This document shows, piece after piece, positions 19,581-29,378 of a stretch of DNA of 64,000 nucleotides. Each line of letters opens with the position of its first letter. The first letter of the stretch is position 1. Position numbers and translations under genes: made by a program. Origin of the DNA: Rhodohalobacter mucosus (GTDB taxonomy: Bacteria; Bacteroidota; Rhodothermia; Balneolales; Balneolaceae); NCBI RefSeq assembly GCF_003150675.1, contig NZ_QGGB01000008.1:300092-364091 (forward strand), given 5' to 3'. A model generated the notes under the pieces. That model saw only the letters and a list, made by a program, of their open reading frames with translations. It had not been told where the DNA came from and did no database searches.

Positions 19581-20456
19581 ATGAATGAAATTTTTAACGA
19601 GGTATCTCAAAGCCTTTCCGATGTTTTTGATCCTGAAACGATAGGGTCTCTTTTGGCTGACGGTATAATAAGCCTGTTTCTTATCATCATAATCTATACC
19701 GTTTTTTACCTGCTTTGGAAGGGTATTTACTGGATTCTTCAGCCGGTGTTTCGCAAAAGTAAAATGGACGAGACCACGACGGTTTTTGCGAACTCCATCA
19801 TTAAATATGCAATTTTGATTTTCGGGCTCATTACAGCACTGGATACAGTAGGTATTAAAACCTCTGCAGTTCTGGCGTCGCTGGGTATTGTGGGATTGAC
19901 AATCGGTTTTGCGGCCAGGGATTCACTTTCAAACCTGATCTCCGGGCTGATCATCTTTCTGGACCGTCCGTTTGTGATTGGTGATTTGGTTGAGGTGGAC
20001 GGTAACTATGGGAAAGTGGACCGCATAACACTACGATCAACGCGAATTGTAACCGTCGATGGCAAGATGCTTGCCGTGCCAAACCTCGATGTGGTCAACA
20101 AAACGGTAACATCCTACACAAACTTTCCACACCTGAGGCTTAGCATTGGGGTTACGATTGATGTGAATGAAGATCTGGGCAGAGCACGGACCGTATTATT
20201 GTCGCTCGTAAAAGATAACCCGGCCTACATGAAGCATCCTGAACCGACAGTAGTGGTGCAGGAGCTGAATGATTATAATGTGCTGCTCGAACTTCGTGTA
20301 TGGATCGATGATGAAAGAGACCACATTGCGAGGCGATTTAAATTGAGGGAAGAGGTGTTCAATGCATTTAATCATACCGGAATCCGGATGCCGTACGAAA
20401 CCATCCAGCTTGCGCCCTTTAACGTAGAAGTATCCAATGAGAAAACCGGATCATAG
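19581..20456 (+). CDS. mscS: MscS-family mechanosensitive channel
   Basis: 291 aa. Three membrane helices fall in residues 1-115. The pore helix is Gly/Ala-rich (SLGIVGLTIGFAARDSLSNL), and the MscS beta domain follows: FLDRPFVIGDLVEVDGNYGKV, then ITLRSTRIVTVDGKMLAVPN, both classic signatures. The C-terminal alpha/beta domain ends at 291. It opens under hypo-osmotic stress to release solutes. A strong ribosome site (AAAGGGGGAAGC) sits right before the ATG and supports this start. Confidence 0.95.
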   Translation: MNEIFNEVSQSLSDVFDPETIGSLLADGIISLFLIIIIYTVFYLLWKGIYWILQPVFRKSKMDETTTVFANSIIKYAILIFGLITALDTVGIKTSAVLASLGIVGLTIGFAARDSLSNLISGLIIFLDRPFVIGDLVEVDGNYGKVDRITLRSTRIVTVDGKMLAVPNLDVVNKTVTSYTNFPHLRLSIGVTIDVNEDLGRARTVLLSLVKDNPAYMKHPEPTVVVQELNDYNVLLELRVWIDDERDHIARRFKLREEVFNAFNHTGIRMPYETIQLAPFNVEVSNEKTGS

Positions 20457-20500
20457 CATACAGTTGCCACCTGTATCGACACAGAGGTGAAAAACAGGTC

Positions 20501-20932
20501 TTACTGTTCGAGGTTTTGTTCGTCGACTGTAAACTCGTATTCCGTTAAGCCGTATCCTGAATTGTCACGTTCCTGACCAATTACATTCCAATCGCCGTCA
20601 TCAACGGGCTCAATGACCAGTGCGGGAGATGACAGGTCAGAAGTTCTGAAAAAACGGATGGAGCTGAACGAGTCGGACGGTTTTGGGTTCACACCAATGA
20701 TGCCATCGGTAAAAATGACGGTTGAACTATCACGGAAAACCGTTGTGCTGTCCGTTTGAAAATTCAATGCTTCGGAATTTATGTAAACCACCTTCAGATC
20801 GGTAAGGGTTTGATTGTTGATATAATAGGCAGCGGAGCCTGCAGGCTCAATGATCAGGGCATCGGCCGACCGGTCAGCACAGGATGTTACCAACAGCAGA
20901 ATGAGGATGAGAAAAAGAGATGAGTTTTCCAC
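20501..20932 (-). CDS. small lipoprotein, unknown function
   Basis: 143 aa. Signal peptide with lipobox VTSC (FLILILLLVTSCADRSADA). The mature part is beta-predicted with no family recognised (YYINNQTLTDLKVVYINSEA, SSIRFFRTSDLSSPALVIEP). The wording resembles proteins that carry a small periplasmic domain responding to solvent-exposed ligands, but this is not enough to assign. It is convergent with the mscS gene, 44 bp away. Confidence 0.65.
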   Translation of the reverse strand: MENSSLFLILILLLVTSCADRSADALIIEPAGSAAYYINNQTLTDLKVVYINSEALNFQTDSTTVFRDSSTVIFTDGIIGVNPKPSDSFSSIRFFRTSDLSSPALVIEPVDDGDWNVIGQERDNSGYGLTEYEFTVDEQNLEQ

Positions 20933-21190
20933 GGGAGCTTTTTACAGTGGTACAGGTTGGCTGGTAAATATACCTACCGTTAAGGTAATGCCTAATGGAG
21001 ATAAGAAGCCGTTCTTAGTCGGCCAATGATAAGGTAATCGGATCATTCTTTTGCAACATTAAGTATCAGCCCGGCGCAGCTCCCAAAGCTATACCGATAC
21101 CCATCAGAAATTCATCTTTGTAAGATCTGTCCCTGCCATACCGGCTGATGTAATGGATCGTGTGAATGGTTTGATGATGCGGGGGATTAT

Positions 21191-22612
21191 TTATCGATAT
21201 TTCAACACCGCAAAGGTAATATCATCGTCGATCGGTTTATTGCCTCTCCAATGATCCGCCTCTTCATTTAGTTTTGTAATAAGATCTTCCGGTTTCAGGG
21301 TGGCATATTTCTGAAAAGTTGATTTCACCCTCTCCCAGCCAAACATTTCGTGATCCTCGTTAAAAAGCTCATCCAGGCCGTCTGACAATAACAGCAGTGT
21401 ATCGTTCGGTTGTAGTTCAAGCTGTTTCTGTTTGTAAGGAAAGTCGTTGAATGCACCCAATGGCATTCCTTTTATAACAATTTCTTCAACAGATTTGGTT
21501 GAATCCCTGAATAGTAATGCCGGCGGCATGCCGGCTGCGGATAGTGTCAGTACATTCTCTTTAACATTTACGCAGGAGAGCGCCATATAGAGAGAGCCCA
21601 GATTCATCTGCTTTAAAATTCTGGTGACTTTATTGAAAAAAGCGGGAAAGTCAGAGTCCGGCTGATAACTCTTGAAGAGGCTTTTTATAATGGCCACCAT
21701 GAAACCGGCCCTGTTGCCGTGCCCCGTGGCATCACCTATGGTGAGCGTTAACTGGCCATCATCCTTAATGTTGTAGTCATAATAGTCTCCACCCACTTCC
21801 ACTGCGGTTCTCATATTTGCCGCCATGAGATAATGATCCGGTTCAGGGAGCTGATTCGGAAGCATTGAAAGCTGAAGCTTGCGGGCTTCCTCCAGTTCTT
21901 TACTTGTACGTGCCACTTCTTCCCGAAGCATTTCCTGTTTGAGCGACTGCTGCAGAATGTCTTTTTCCTGATCAATTACTTTTTGGTTCGTATCGGAAAA
22001 ATCCATGGCGAGATAAATGGATGTGGTGATGATTAATCCTATGATCCCGAACTGGTACCCATTTTCCAGCCCGAGAAGTACTTGAATGAAATCCAGGTCC
22101 AGCAGAAGATCATAACCCGAAAAGAGAGCAAAAATCAAAAACCCGGCGCCTACAATCCAAAGTTGGTCAGATTCCGTTCGCAGGGCCAGATAAGTGATGC
22201 GAAGGAGATCGATCAAGACAGCAATGATGATCACTTGCAGGTAGATAAAGTTATTCAATGGCTGAATGACTGCAGCTGCCCCGGTTAGTGCCAATAGTAA
22301 TGAAAAGAGCCAAATGTATCGGGGAATCCTGTTTTTGAATAGTTTATAGAAAAATAGTTGTCCCGCGATTAAACTGACGCTGAGGGCACCTCTCTGGATT
22401 TTCAGAAACAGTTGTGAAAATGAATCTGTAGACAGAAGCTGCTGAAAATCACTGAAAATTGTCGTTGCCAAAAATAGAAGAAATAGGGAATAATAAAGAT
22501 TGGCAGACCGTTTGCGCCAGAAAATATAGAGAAACAGATGGAGCAGACTGATTCCCAGAATCAGGCCTGTTGTAAAATATTGAATCCTGGTAAGTAAAAA
22601 ATCCTGTTCCAT
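21191..22612 (-). CDS. membrane SpoIIE-type PP2C serine/threonine phosphatase
   Basis: 473 aa. The N-terminal half (1-215) has about seven membrane helices. It is followed by a coiled linker (QKVIDQEKDILQQSLKQEML) and a SpoIIE phosphatase domain starting with LQLSMLPNQLP, with the metal-site motifs VGGDYYDYNIKDDG, TIGDATGHGNRAGF, LLLLSDGLDELFNE and DDITFAVL. Such proteins dephosphorylate anti-sigma-antagonist (STAS) partners in response to a membrane signal. No STAS or anti-sigma kinase gene is adjacent. Confidence 0.9.
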   Translation of the reverse strand: MEQDFLLTRIQYFTTGLILGISLLHLFLYIFWRKRSANLYYSLFLLFLATTIFSDFQQLLSTDSFSQLFLKIQRGALSVSLIAGQLFFYKLFKNRIPRYIWLFSLLLALTGAAAVIQPLNNFIYLQVIIIAVLIDLLRITYLALRTESDQLWIVGAGFLIFALFSGYDLLLDLDFIQVLLGLENGYQFGIIGLIITTSIYLAMDFSDTNQKVIDQEKDILQQSLKQEMLREEVARTSKELEEARKLQLSMLPNQLPEPDHYLMAANMRTAVEVGGDYYDYNIKDDGQLTLTIGDATGHGNRAGFMVAIIKSLFKSYQPDSDFPAFFNKVTRILKQMNLGSLYMALSCVNVKENVLTLSAAGMPPALLFRDSTKSVEEIVIKGMPLGAFNDFPYKQKQLELQPNDTLLLLSDGLDELFNEDHEMFGWERVKSTFQKYATLKPEDLITKLNEEADHWRGNKPIDDDITFAVLKYR

Positions 22613-22761
22613 TAATATCAGGCTTGTTGGATGATCAATTTTTCAAGAAAGCGGTGATTGCTGTTGCAGCCGGTGACAAACAGATGAAAAAAATTTGATT
22701 CCGCGGAGTTGTGCAAATCTATTATTGCAAAGCCGTTATTAAACCAACATCAGCCTCCTGC

Positions 22762-22789
22762 TTAACATTAAGGTAACATTGTCATAACA
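22762..22789 (+). promoter_or_regulatory. Pho-box-like triple direct repeat upstream of Na/Pi cotransporter
   Basis: Three 8-bp repeats with 3-bp spacers: CTTAACAT, GGTAACAT and CATAACAA (starts at 22761, 22772 and 22783, an exact 11-bp period). One helical turn spacing of TTAACA-like units is how PhoB/PhoP/SphR response regulators bind in other bacteria. It lies about 50 bp before the phosphate transporter gene, so phosphate-starvation control is the natural reading. It is inferred by pattern and position only. Confidence 0.5.
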
Positions 22790-22841
22790 ATCAATCTGTA
22801 CACTTAAGAACCGGGGGTTTTATCAAATCCGGTAAATTGAA

Positions 22842-24011
22842 GTGAGTGGACAGATGCAGGAAATAGCCGCAGGGACATTTAAAAAATACAAATCCGCACT
22901 TAAATGGAGTGCCGTACTTGCCCTGATCTATTTATTGCTTGTAGCTGTTTCTATCATTGGGGATGGTTTTGAGATCGCAACCGGCGGTGCAGCAGCCCGT
23001 CTTTTTGCATTCGCAACAAACCCCATCATTGCACTGATGATCGGCGTTGTAGCCACTGCGGCCATCCAAAGTTCAAGTACTGTTTCATCCATTATTGTGG
23101 GGCTTGTTGCGGGCGGATTGCCCTTAACGATGGCAATTCCAATGGTAATGGGAGCCAATATCGGCACTTCACTCACCAGTACCATTGTCAGCCTGGGTCA
23201 TGTTCGGGATGGAGAAGAGTTCAAGAGAGCGTTCTCTGCGGCAACCGTTCACGACAGCTTTAATCTGTTTGCTGTTTTCCTCATTCTGCCAATTGAACTG
23301 ATCTTTCACCCACTCGAAAATTTGTCACTGTGGCTGGCCGGATTTATGGCGGGAGATGCTGCCGTTACGGGCGTGGAAGTAAGCAGTTTCAATTTTGTCT
23401 CCTTTGCGCTGGCACCGATCGTGGATCTTATTCTGTGGTCTTCTTCGGTAATTCAGGGAACCTGGCAGGGGATTTTTCTAATCTTTCTCGGTGTGGCACT
23501 CATCCTGTTTGTTGTTCATTCAATAGGAAAAATTCTCAAAATGCTCATGACCGGACGGGCACTTGAAATCATGAATACATCGGTGGGACGCGGTCCCATT
23601 TCCGGCATTGGTGCAGGTACGCTGATTACTGTCCTGGTTCAATCTTCTTCAACAACCACCTCACTCATAGTACCCATGGCAGGAAGCGGCGTGATGAGCA
23701 TGAAACAGGTCTACCCGTTTACTCTCGGCGGCAATATCGGAACAACCGTAACCGCGCTTCTTGCCGCAACCGCCATTACGGGCGCAACGGCACTGCTTGC
23801 ATTTCAGATTGCCCTGATTCACTTCCTGTTTAATGTTTTCGCCATCATCCTCATTTTTTCCATACCCGTACTGCGCAATGTGCCGCCTGCTATTGCTGAG
23901 AAAATGGCTGAAATGACCCAAAAACGAGCCTGGTTTGTCGGGGCATATATCGTCACCGTCTTCTTCTTTATACCGCTTCTGGTACTTGGAATTTCAGAGC
24001 TGTTACTTTAG
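22842..24011 (+). CDS. Na+/phosphate cotransporter family protein
   Basis: 389 aa. It starts at GTG 22842 (MSGQMQEIAAG); ATG 22854 is an alternative 12 bp downstream. Two inverted QSSS repeats carry the substrate site: ATAAIQSSSTVSSIIVGLVAGG with GANIGTSLTSTI, and LITVLVQSSSTTTSLIVP with GGNIGTTVTALL. This is the NptA/PF02690 signature. It imports phosphate with sodium. The Pho-box-like repeat in front supports that role. About eight to ten membrane helices, no C-terminal PhoU domain. A single gene. Confidence 0.93.
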   Translation: MSGQMQEIAAGTFKKYKSALKWSAVLALIYLLLVAVSIIGDGFEIATGGAAARLFAFATNPIIALMIGVVATAAIQSSSTVSSIIVGLVAGGLPLTMAIPMVMGANIGTSLTSTIVSLGHVRDGEEFKRAFSAATVHDSFNLFAVFLILPIELIFHPLENLSLWLAGFMAGDAAVTGVEVSSFNFVSFALAPIVDLILWSSSVIQGTWQGIFLIFLGVALILFVVHSIGKILKMLMTGRALEIMNTSVGRGPISGIGAGTLITVLVQSSSTTTSLIVPMAGSGVMSMKQVYPFTLGGNIGTTVTALLAATAITGATALLAFQIALIHFLFNVFAIILIFSIPVLRNVPPAIAEKMAEMTQKRAWFVGAYIVTVFFFIPLLVLGISELLL

Positions 24012-24441
24012 CCGCGCAAACATAATCTTTGTTTTAAAATATAGTCGCTATTTGCTCTGAGATCTGTAGGGCTCTCTTTTCTTGAAACCGGTCTGTCTCT
24101 ATGGAATCATCATGAAATGCATGAACCATTATCTGTTCTCTTTCAAAGACAGATCGGAGAAAAGTACCGTCCGCTTAGGAAGAGAAAGGCATCAGGCCGG
24201 GGAAGCCGGTTTATCGACTATACGATCAATAAAACAGGAACGGATTTTTAAAATACCCAAAGAAATCTTTTTTTATTCGAATTCGATTTTAAATCGTATT
24301 CCAAACCGGCTGCAATGATTTTATAAGGAATCATTATTTTGCAATGAATTCCGGATTCATTCATTAAGAGTTTCATTGTTGCCAATAATTAACCGTGCCT
24401 GCAATTATGGCCTGTTTGCAACATTACCGGATCGGTATTCT
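24012..24441. other. intergenic leader of the formate module
   Basis: 430 bp between the phosphate transporter and the OFA transporter. A short open frame at 24082-24318 has no recognisable protein. There is a 7-bp hairpin AATGATT / AATCATT at 24314-24335, followed by TATTTT, and an A/T-rich palindromic stretch near 24280-24300. Promoter signals are likely here, but I cannot place an FNR or CRP box. Confidence 0.5.
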
Positions 24442-25914
24442 ATGAAAAATCGCTGGCTTATTGCGGCTTCGGCTGTTGGTATTCACATCTCGATAGGTTC
24501 TATATATGCCTACAGCGCGTGGAAAATGCCGTTGGAAAATACTTTTGGCTGGTCCGTAACCAGTACATCCCTGGCCTTCAGCATCGCTATTTTCGTACTC
24601 GGGTTATCAGCAGCTCTGTTGGGACGTGTGGTTGAGAGATACGGGCCGTCAAAGGGAGGATTGCTTTCGGCTGCTTTCTTCTCCGTCGGGCTGTTCGGTT
24701 CAGCACTTGCAAGCTACCTGGAAAGCATCTGGCTGTTCTATCTGTTTTTTGGTGTAGTAAGCGGCATCGGATTGGGGCTCGGGTATATCGCACCGGTTTC
24801 CACGCTTGTAAAATGGTTTCCTGACCGGCGCGGACTGGCAACGGGCCTGGCCATCATGGGGTTCGGTTTTGGCGGATTGGTTGCTACTCACCTGATTGAT
24901 GTATTCAATCCCGCAGAGGCTGAAATCGTGCTGCCCAGGGAGGTTGCTGCCAAAGAGTATGCGGATCTTCAATCATCGAACCCTCAACAGGCATTGGCCA
25001 TGATTGCGGGTGTTCCCGAGCTGAAAGCATTCAAAGAGAATGAAGATGCCCTCATGGAGATGGAACGGAGCGGAGAAGAAGAAAGCGAGGCATATATGAG
25101 CTTAAAAGAGGAGAATGCTTCGTTTCGAACAGTTGTGATTTATGATAAATCATCTATCGTGACAGCATTTCTGGCACTGGGGATTATCTATTTACTGATC
25201 ATGGTTCCCAGTTCGTTATATATCGCCCCGCCGCCGCCCGGCTATAATGAACACTACTTCGGCAATGAAGGTGCTTCAGGAAAACAAAAAGCAATCAACG
25301 TCCCGGATGTTTCTGCTTTTGATGCACTGAAAACACCCGGCTTCTACGGGTTATGGATTATGCTTTTCATTAACGTATCGTGCGGTATTGCGGTGATAGC
25401 CACTGCCAAAAAGATGGGCTATGAGATGGTCCGTCTATCGGTAGAAATGTCGAGTATATTGGTGATGGGTATTTCACTGTTTAATGGAATCGGGCGAATC
25501 ATGTGGGCCTCTCTTTCCGATTATATTGGACGGGCGAACACCTATGCAGCCTTTTTTGCCATTCAGATGATCGCCTTTCCGCTGCTGGCAAACCTTACAT
25601 CAAACCCGATACTTTTCATGGTTGTCACGTTTGTGATTCTGACCTGCTACGGGGGTGGTTTTGCCAGCATACCAGCATACATCAGTGACCTCTTCGGACT
25701 AAAAGAGCTGCCCACCATCCACGGATTTATCTTAACGGCGTGGTCGCTCGCCGGAATCGTGGGGCCGCTGCTTAATGCGTACGTGTATGAACAAACAGAG
25801 AGCTATCAACAGAGCCTGTACATATTTGGCGGTGCTTTTGTCGTGGCGCTTGTGGTGTCGCTGCTTATGAAGCTGGAAATGCGGCGGGTGCAAAAAATTG
25901 CTGCAGACCAGTGA
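24442..25914 (+). CDS. OFA-family MFS transporter, probable formate/oxalate carrier
   Basis: 490 aa from ATG 24442 ([20 protein letters not shown]); the frame is open 22 codons further upstream but with no membrane-protein character. Twelve helices. The OFA hallmark segments are [18 protein letters not shown] and [20 protein letters not shown] with the basic [15 protein letters not shown] loop. A long hydrophilic insert (about 145-235, from [20 protein letters not shown]) separates the two halves. It lies directly upstream of pflB-pflA, so export or exchange of formate made by PflB is the likely job. Confidence 0.88.
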   Translation: MKNRWLIAASAVGIHISIGSIYAYSAWKMPLENTFGWSVTSTSLAFSIAIFVLGLSAALLGRVVERYGPSKGGLLSAAFFSVGLFGSALASYLESIWLFYLFFGVVSGIGLGLGYIAPVSTLVKWFPDRRGLATGLAIMGFGFGGLVATHLIDVFNPAEAEIVLPREVAAKEYADLQSSNPQQALAMIAGVPELKAFKENEDALMEMERSGEEESEAYMSLKEENASFRTVVIYDKSSIVTAFLALGIIYLLIMVPSSLYIAPPPPGYNEHYFGNEGASGKQKAINVPDVSAFDALKTPGFYGLWIMLFINVSCGIAVIATAKKMGYEMVRLSVEMSSILVMGISLFNGIGRIMWASLSDYIGRANTYAAFFAIQMIAFPLLANLTSNPILFMVVTFVILTCYGGGFASIPAYISDLFGLKELPTIHGFILTAWSLAGIVGPLLNAYVYEQTESYQQSLYIFGGAFVVALVVSLLMKLEMRRVQKIAADQ

Positions 25915-26199
25915 TCAAGGGTGTAAAAAGACAGGCAAGATAAAACAGATCTTTCCGGCCTGATTATTTTTCTCAATGGAAGGGCTTTTCTGATGAATGG
26001 AAGGCCAACCTCTTTATTTGTAAGGAGTTCTTTATAAAAATTAATAAGTTCTTCATACTTGAATTTTACTTTAAGATTGGTCGGGGAAATGAAAGTCGCC
26101 AGGATGCAGATCCGGATATTCCATACCGAGTTCTCGATGTTGAGGACGGGATTTCGATATTGAATACATCACAAATACGGTTCTAAATCAACGACTATT
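25915..26199. other. pflB upstream region
   Basis: 285 bp, A/T-rich in its middle. No clear FNR half-sites (TTGAT....ATCAA) were found. No hairpin of note. Confidence 0.4.
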
Positions 26200-28476
26200 A
26201 TGAAAGCGACCGAACAAAATCAAAGACTACCATTTTTAACTGACGACACGATTTCTCAGTACCGCGAGTTCAAAGCCGGTACATGGACAACCGAAATTGA
26301 CGTCAGGAACTTCATTCAAAAAAATTACACTCCCTATACAGGAGATGCCTCCTTTCTGGAAGGGCCGACAGATACCACGAAACTGCTTTGGCAGCAGGTG
26401 CTGAACCTGATGATCAAAGAGCAAAAAGAGGGAGTACTGGATGCCGATACCGAGCTGGTCTCTTCCATTGTTTCTCACGGGCCGGGCTATATTGACAAAG
26501 ATCTGGAACGTGTGGTCGGGTTGCAGACGGATGCTCCGCTCAAGCGTTCACTGATGCCGTTCGGCGGTGTTCGAATGGCGCAAAAGGCATTGGAAAGCAA
26601 CGGGTTTAATTTCTCCGACAAAACCAAAGAGGCATTCGACTCCATTCGCAAAACCCACAACGACGGTGTGTTCGACGGGTACACGTCCGAAATACGCAGC
26701 TGCCGTTCTTCAGGTATAATCACCGGGCTGCCCGACGCCTATGCCCGTGGCCGCATTATCGGTGACTATCGCAGAGTCGCTTTATACGGGATGGATCGCC
26801 TCATTGAGGATAAGAATGAGCAGCTGGACTCACTCGAAATTCATAATCTCAATGAAGAGACCATTCGTCTGCGTGAAGAGTTGAACGAGCAGATCCGTTC
26901 GCTTCACGAGCTGAAGGATATGGCTGCAAGCTATGGTTTCGACATCTCCGAACCGGCCGGCAACGCTACCGAAGCCGTTCAATGGCTCTATTTCGGATAT
27001 CTGGCCGCCGTAAAAGAGCAAAACGGAGCTGCCATGTCGTTTGGCCGTGTGTCCACATTTCTGGATATATACATCCAGCGGGATATTGATGAGGGCAGCC
27101 TCACCGAAGCGGATGCGCAGGAGCTGATTGATCACCTCGTGATGAAGCTTCGCATGGTTCGCTTTATGCGTCCGCCTGAGTACAACGAACTTTTCTCCGG
27201 CGACCCCACCTGGGTAACGGAAGTAATTGGCGGTATGGGTTTGGATGGCCGCACCATGGTTTCCAAAACCTCATTCAGGTTCCTTCAGACTCTCCACAAC
27301 CTGGGTCCTGCCCCCGAGCCAAACCTCACCATCCTCTGGTCAAAAAATCTCCCGGAAGGGTTTAAGAAATTTTGTGTGGATACTTCCATTGAAACCTCAT
27401 CCCTGCAGTATGAGAACGATGACCTGATGCGCAGCTACTGGGGCGATGATTACGGTATAGCATGCTGTGTATCGGCCATGAAGATCGGTAAGCAGATGCA
27501 GTTCTTCGGTGCAAGGGCCAACCTTGCCAAAACACTTCTCTATGCGATCAACGGAGGTAAAGATGAGGTTTCCGGAGAGCAGGTAGGGCCTGACTTTGCC
27601 CCCATCACCGGCGACACACTCACCTATGAAGAGCTGATGCCGAAGTTTGATGCCATGATGGAGTGGCTCGCCGCCACCTATATGAATGCGCTGAATGTGA
27701 TCCACTTCATGCACGACAAATATTATTATGAGCGGCTGGAGATGGCGCTCCACGACCGTGATGTATTCCGCACCATGGCGTGCGGTATCGCGGGGCTTTC
27801 AGTTGTGGCTGACTCCCTGAGTGCATGTAAATATGCAGATGTTCGAATTATACGCGACGACAGAGGCCTGGCAACCGACTTTGAAACAACCGGAGATTTC
27901 CCGGTTTTCGGCAACGATGATGACCGTGTGGACAGCATTGCAAGGAGACTGGTGAAAACATTTATGGAGAAGCTCAAAAAACAGCCTTCATATCGTAATT
28001 CAGAACCGACACAGTCGCTTCTTACCATCACATCCAATGTGGTGTACGGTAACAAAACCGGCAATACGCCAGACGGGCGCAAGAAAGGAGAGCCCTTTGG
28101 CCCGGGAGCCAACCCGATGCACGGACGTGACAGCAACGGTGCCGTAGCCAGCATGCGATCGGTTGCCAAGCTGCCCTACGAGTATGCCCAGGACGGGATC
28201 TCATACACGTTTTCCATTGTTCCGGGAGCTTTGGGGAGAACAGGGGAAGACCGCGTTGAGAATATGGTAAATCTGCTTGACGGGTATTTCAACGAGGGCG
28301 GACACCACATCAATGTTAATGTGTTTAACCGCGATACGCTGGTTGATGCCATGGAACACCCGGAAAAATATCCGCAGCTTACAGTGCGCGTTTCCGGATA
28401 TGCTGTCAACTTCAACAAGCTGACCAAAGAACAGCAGATGGACGTTATTTCGCGGACTTTCCACGAAAACAGCTGA
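26200..28476 (+). CDS. pflB: formate acetyltransferase (pyruvate formate-lyase)
   Basis: 758 aa, full length. The adjacent active-site cysteines are Cys422-Cys423 in [14 protein letters not shown]; the glycyl-radical site is Gly733 in [10 protein letters not shown] near the C-terminus. The substrate-side [25 protein letters not shown] and [13 protein letters not shown] blocks are the true PFL type rather than diol-dehydratase-like. It converts pyruvate + CoA to acetyl-CoA + formate under anoxia. It is oxygen-sensitive when activated. The activase gene lies 98 bp downstream, behind a hairpin terminator; the transporter is upstream. Confidence 0.97.
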   Translation: MKATEQNQRLPFLTDDTISQYREFKAGTWTTEIDVRNFIQKNYTPYTGDASFLEGPTDTTKLLWQQVLNLMIKEQKEGVLDADTELVSSIVSHGPGYIDKDLERVVGLQTDAPLKRSLMPFGGVRMAQKALESNGFNFSDKTKEAFDSIRKTHNDGVFDGYTSEIRSCRSSGIITGLPDAYARGRIIGDYRRVALYGMDRLIEDKNEQLDSLEIHNLNEETIRLREELNEQIRSLHELKDMAASYGFDISEPAGNATEAVQWLYFGYLAAVKEQNGAAMSFGRVSTFLDIYIQRDIDEGSLTEADAQELIDHLVMKLRMVRFMRPPEYNELFSGDPTWVTEVIGGMGLDGRTMVSKTSFRFLQTLHNLGPAPEPNLTILWSKNLPEGFKKFCVDTSIETSSLQYENDDLMRSYWGDDYGIACCVSAMKIGKQMQFFGARANLAKTLLYAINGGKDEVSGEQVGPDFAPITGDTLTYEELMPKFDAMMEWLAATYMNALNVIHFMHDKYYYERLEMALHDRDVFRTMACGIAGLSVVADSLSACKYADVRIIRDDRGLATDFETTGDFPVFGNDDDRVDSIARRLVKTFMEKLKKQPSYRNSEPTQSLLTITSNVVYGNKTGNTPDGRKKGEPFGPGANPMHGRDSNGAVASMRSVAKLPYEYAQDGISYTFSIVPGALGRTGEDRVENMVNLLDGYFNEGGHHINVNVFNRDTLVDAMEHPEKYPQLTVRVSGYAVNFNKLTKEQQMDVISRTFHENS

Positions 28477-28521
28477 CCGCCGAAAACGGGTAATCACACA
28501 TAAATTATAGACGAAAACACA

Positions 28522-28560
28522 GGGAGTGCCTGCAGGTAAAGCGCAGCACTCCCGTTTTAT
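28522..28560 (+). terminator. intrinsic terminator between pflB and pflA
   Basis: Stem GGGAGTG / CACTCCC extended by CTGC / GCAG with one bulged C, then GTTTTATT. It sits in the middle of the 98-bp gap. It probably lets only part of the transcripts reach pflA, giving more enzyme than activase. Confidence 0.75.
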
Positions 28561-28574
28561 TCATAAAGATCATA

Positions 28575-29309
28575 ATGAAGAATGTAACGGGATATCTGCA
28601 TTCGGTTGAAACAGCGGGGGCGCTGGATGGGCCAGGGATCCGCCGCGTCCTTTTTTTAAACGGTTGCCCGCTCAACTGCGTCTATTGCCACAACCCTGAC
28701 ACACGCAAATACAAAGGGGGAACCCAAACCGATGCTTTTACGGAGCTGCGGGCTATAGAGAAACAGAAAGATATGCTCCAATCCATGAAGGGAGGGGTGA
28801 CGCTTTCAGGCGGGGAACCTCTTTGGCAGCCCAAATTTGTAAAAGCCATCTTTGAAGGATCCAAAATGATGGGGTTGCACACAGCGCTGGATACGTCCGG
28901 TTTTCTGGGAAAAAAGGCAGATGATGAACTGCTCTCATTCACAGACCTGGTACTGCTGGATATCAAGCACTTCGACCCGGAGGGCTATAAAAGAGTAACC
29001 GGAGTGGATCTGCAGCCTACACTCGACTTTGCAGAACGATTGGCTGTGATAAAAAAGCCCGTCTGGCTGCGTTTTGTGCTTGTTCCCGGATACACGGACG
29101 ATATGAACGCCATCAGCAAAATGGCCGCGTATGCACGTCGCCTTGGAAATGTTGAGCGCGTGGAAGTACTGCCATTCCATAAAATGGGTGAGTACAAGTG
29201 GGAAGCCATGGAGATGGATTATGAACTGTATGATATCCCGGAACCGGAACCGGTAGAGGTGGCAAGGGCAAAAAGCAGATTTGAAGCGGAAGGGATGCAG
29301 GTATTTTAG
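28575..29309 (+). CDS. pflA: pyruvate formate-lyase activating enzyme (radical SAM)
   Basis: 244 aa. The [4Fe-4S]-binding CxxxCxxC is Cys31, Cys35, Cys38 (NGCPLNCVYCHN). GGVTLSGGEPLWQP is the SAM-contact GGE motif, and VLLDIKHFDPEGY is typical of PflA. It makes the glycyl radical on PflB Gly733 using SAM. No extra ferredoxin cluster domain is present, matching PflA rather than glycerol-dehydratase activases. Confidence 0.96.
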   Translation: MKNVTGYLHSVETAGALDGPGIRRVLFLNGCPLNCVYCHNPDTRKYKGGTQTDAFTELRAIEKQKDMLQSMKGGVTLSGGEPLWQPKFVKAIFEGSKMMGLHTALDTSGFLGKKADDELLSFTDLVLLDIKHFDPEGYKRVTGVDLQPTLDFAERLAVIKKPVWLRFVLVPGYTDDMNAISKMAAYARRLGNVERVEVLPFHKMGEYKWEAMEMDYELYDIPEPEPVEVARAKSRFEAEGMQVF

Positions 29310-29378
29310 GCTTTTAAAATCGACAGTGAGTACGGAGTGTGCAAAACACTGAATGATGGCAGAAAGGAGTTCAGGGCG

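Noticed and set aside
24082..24318. 78-codon open frame between the phosphate and OFA transporter genes
   Set aside because: No recognisable protein character, no ribosome site, composition like the surrounding non-coding DNA.
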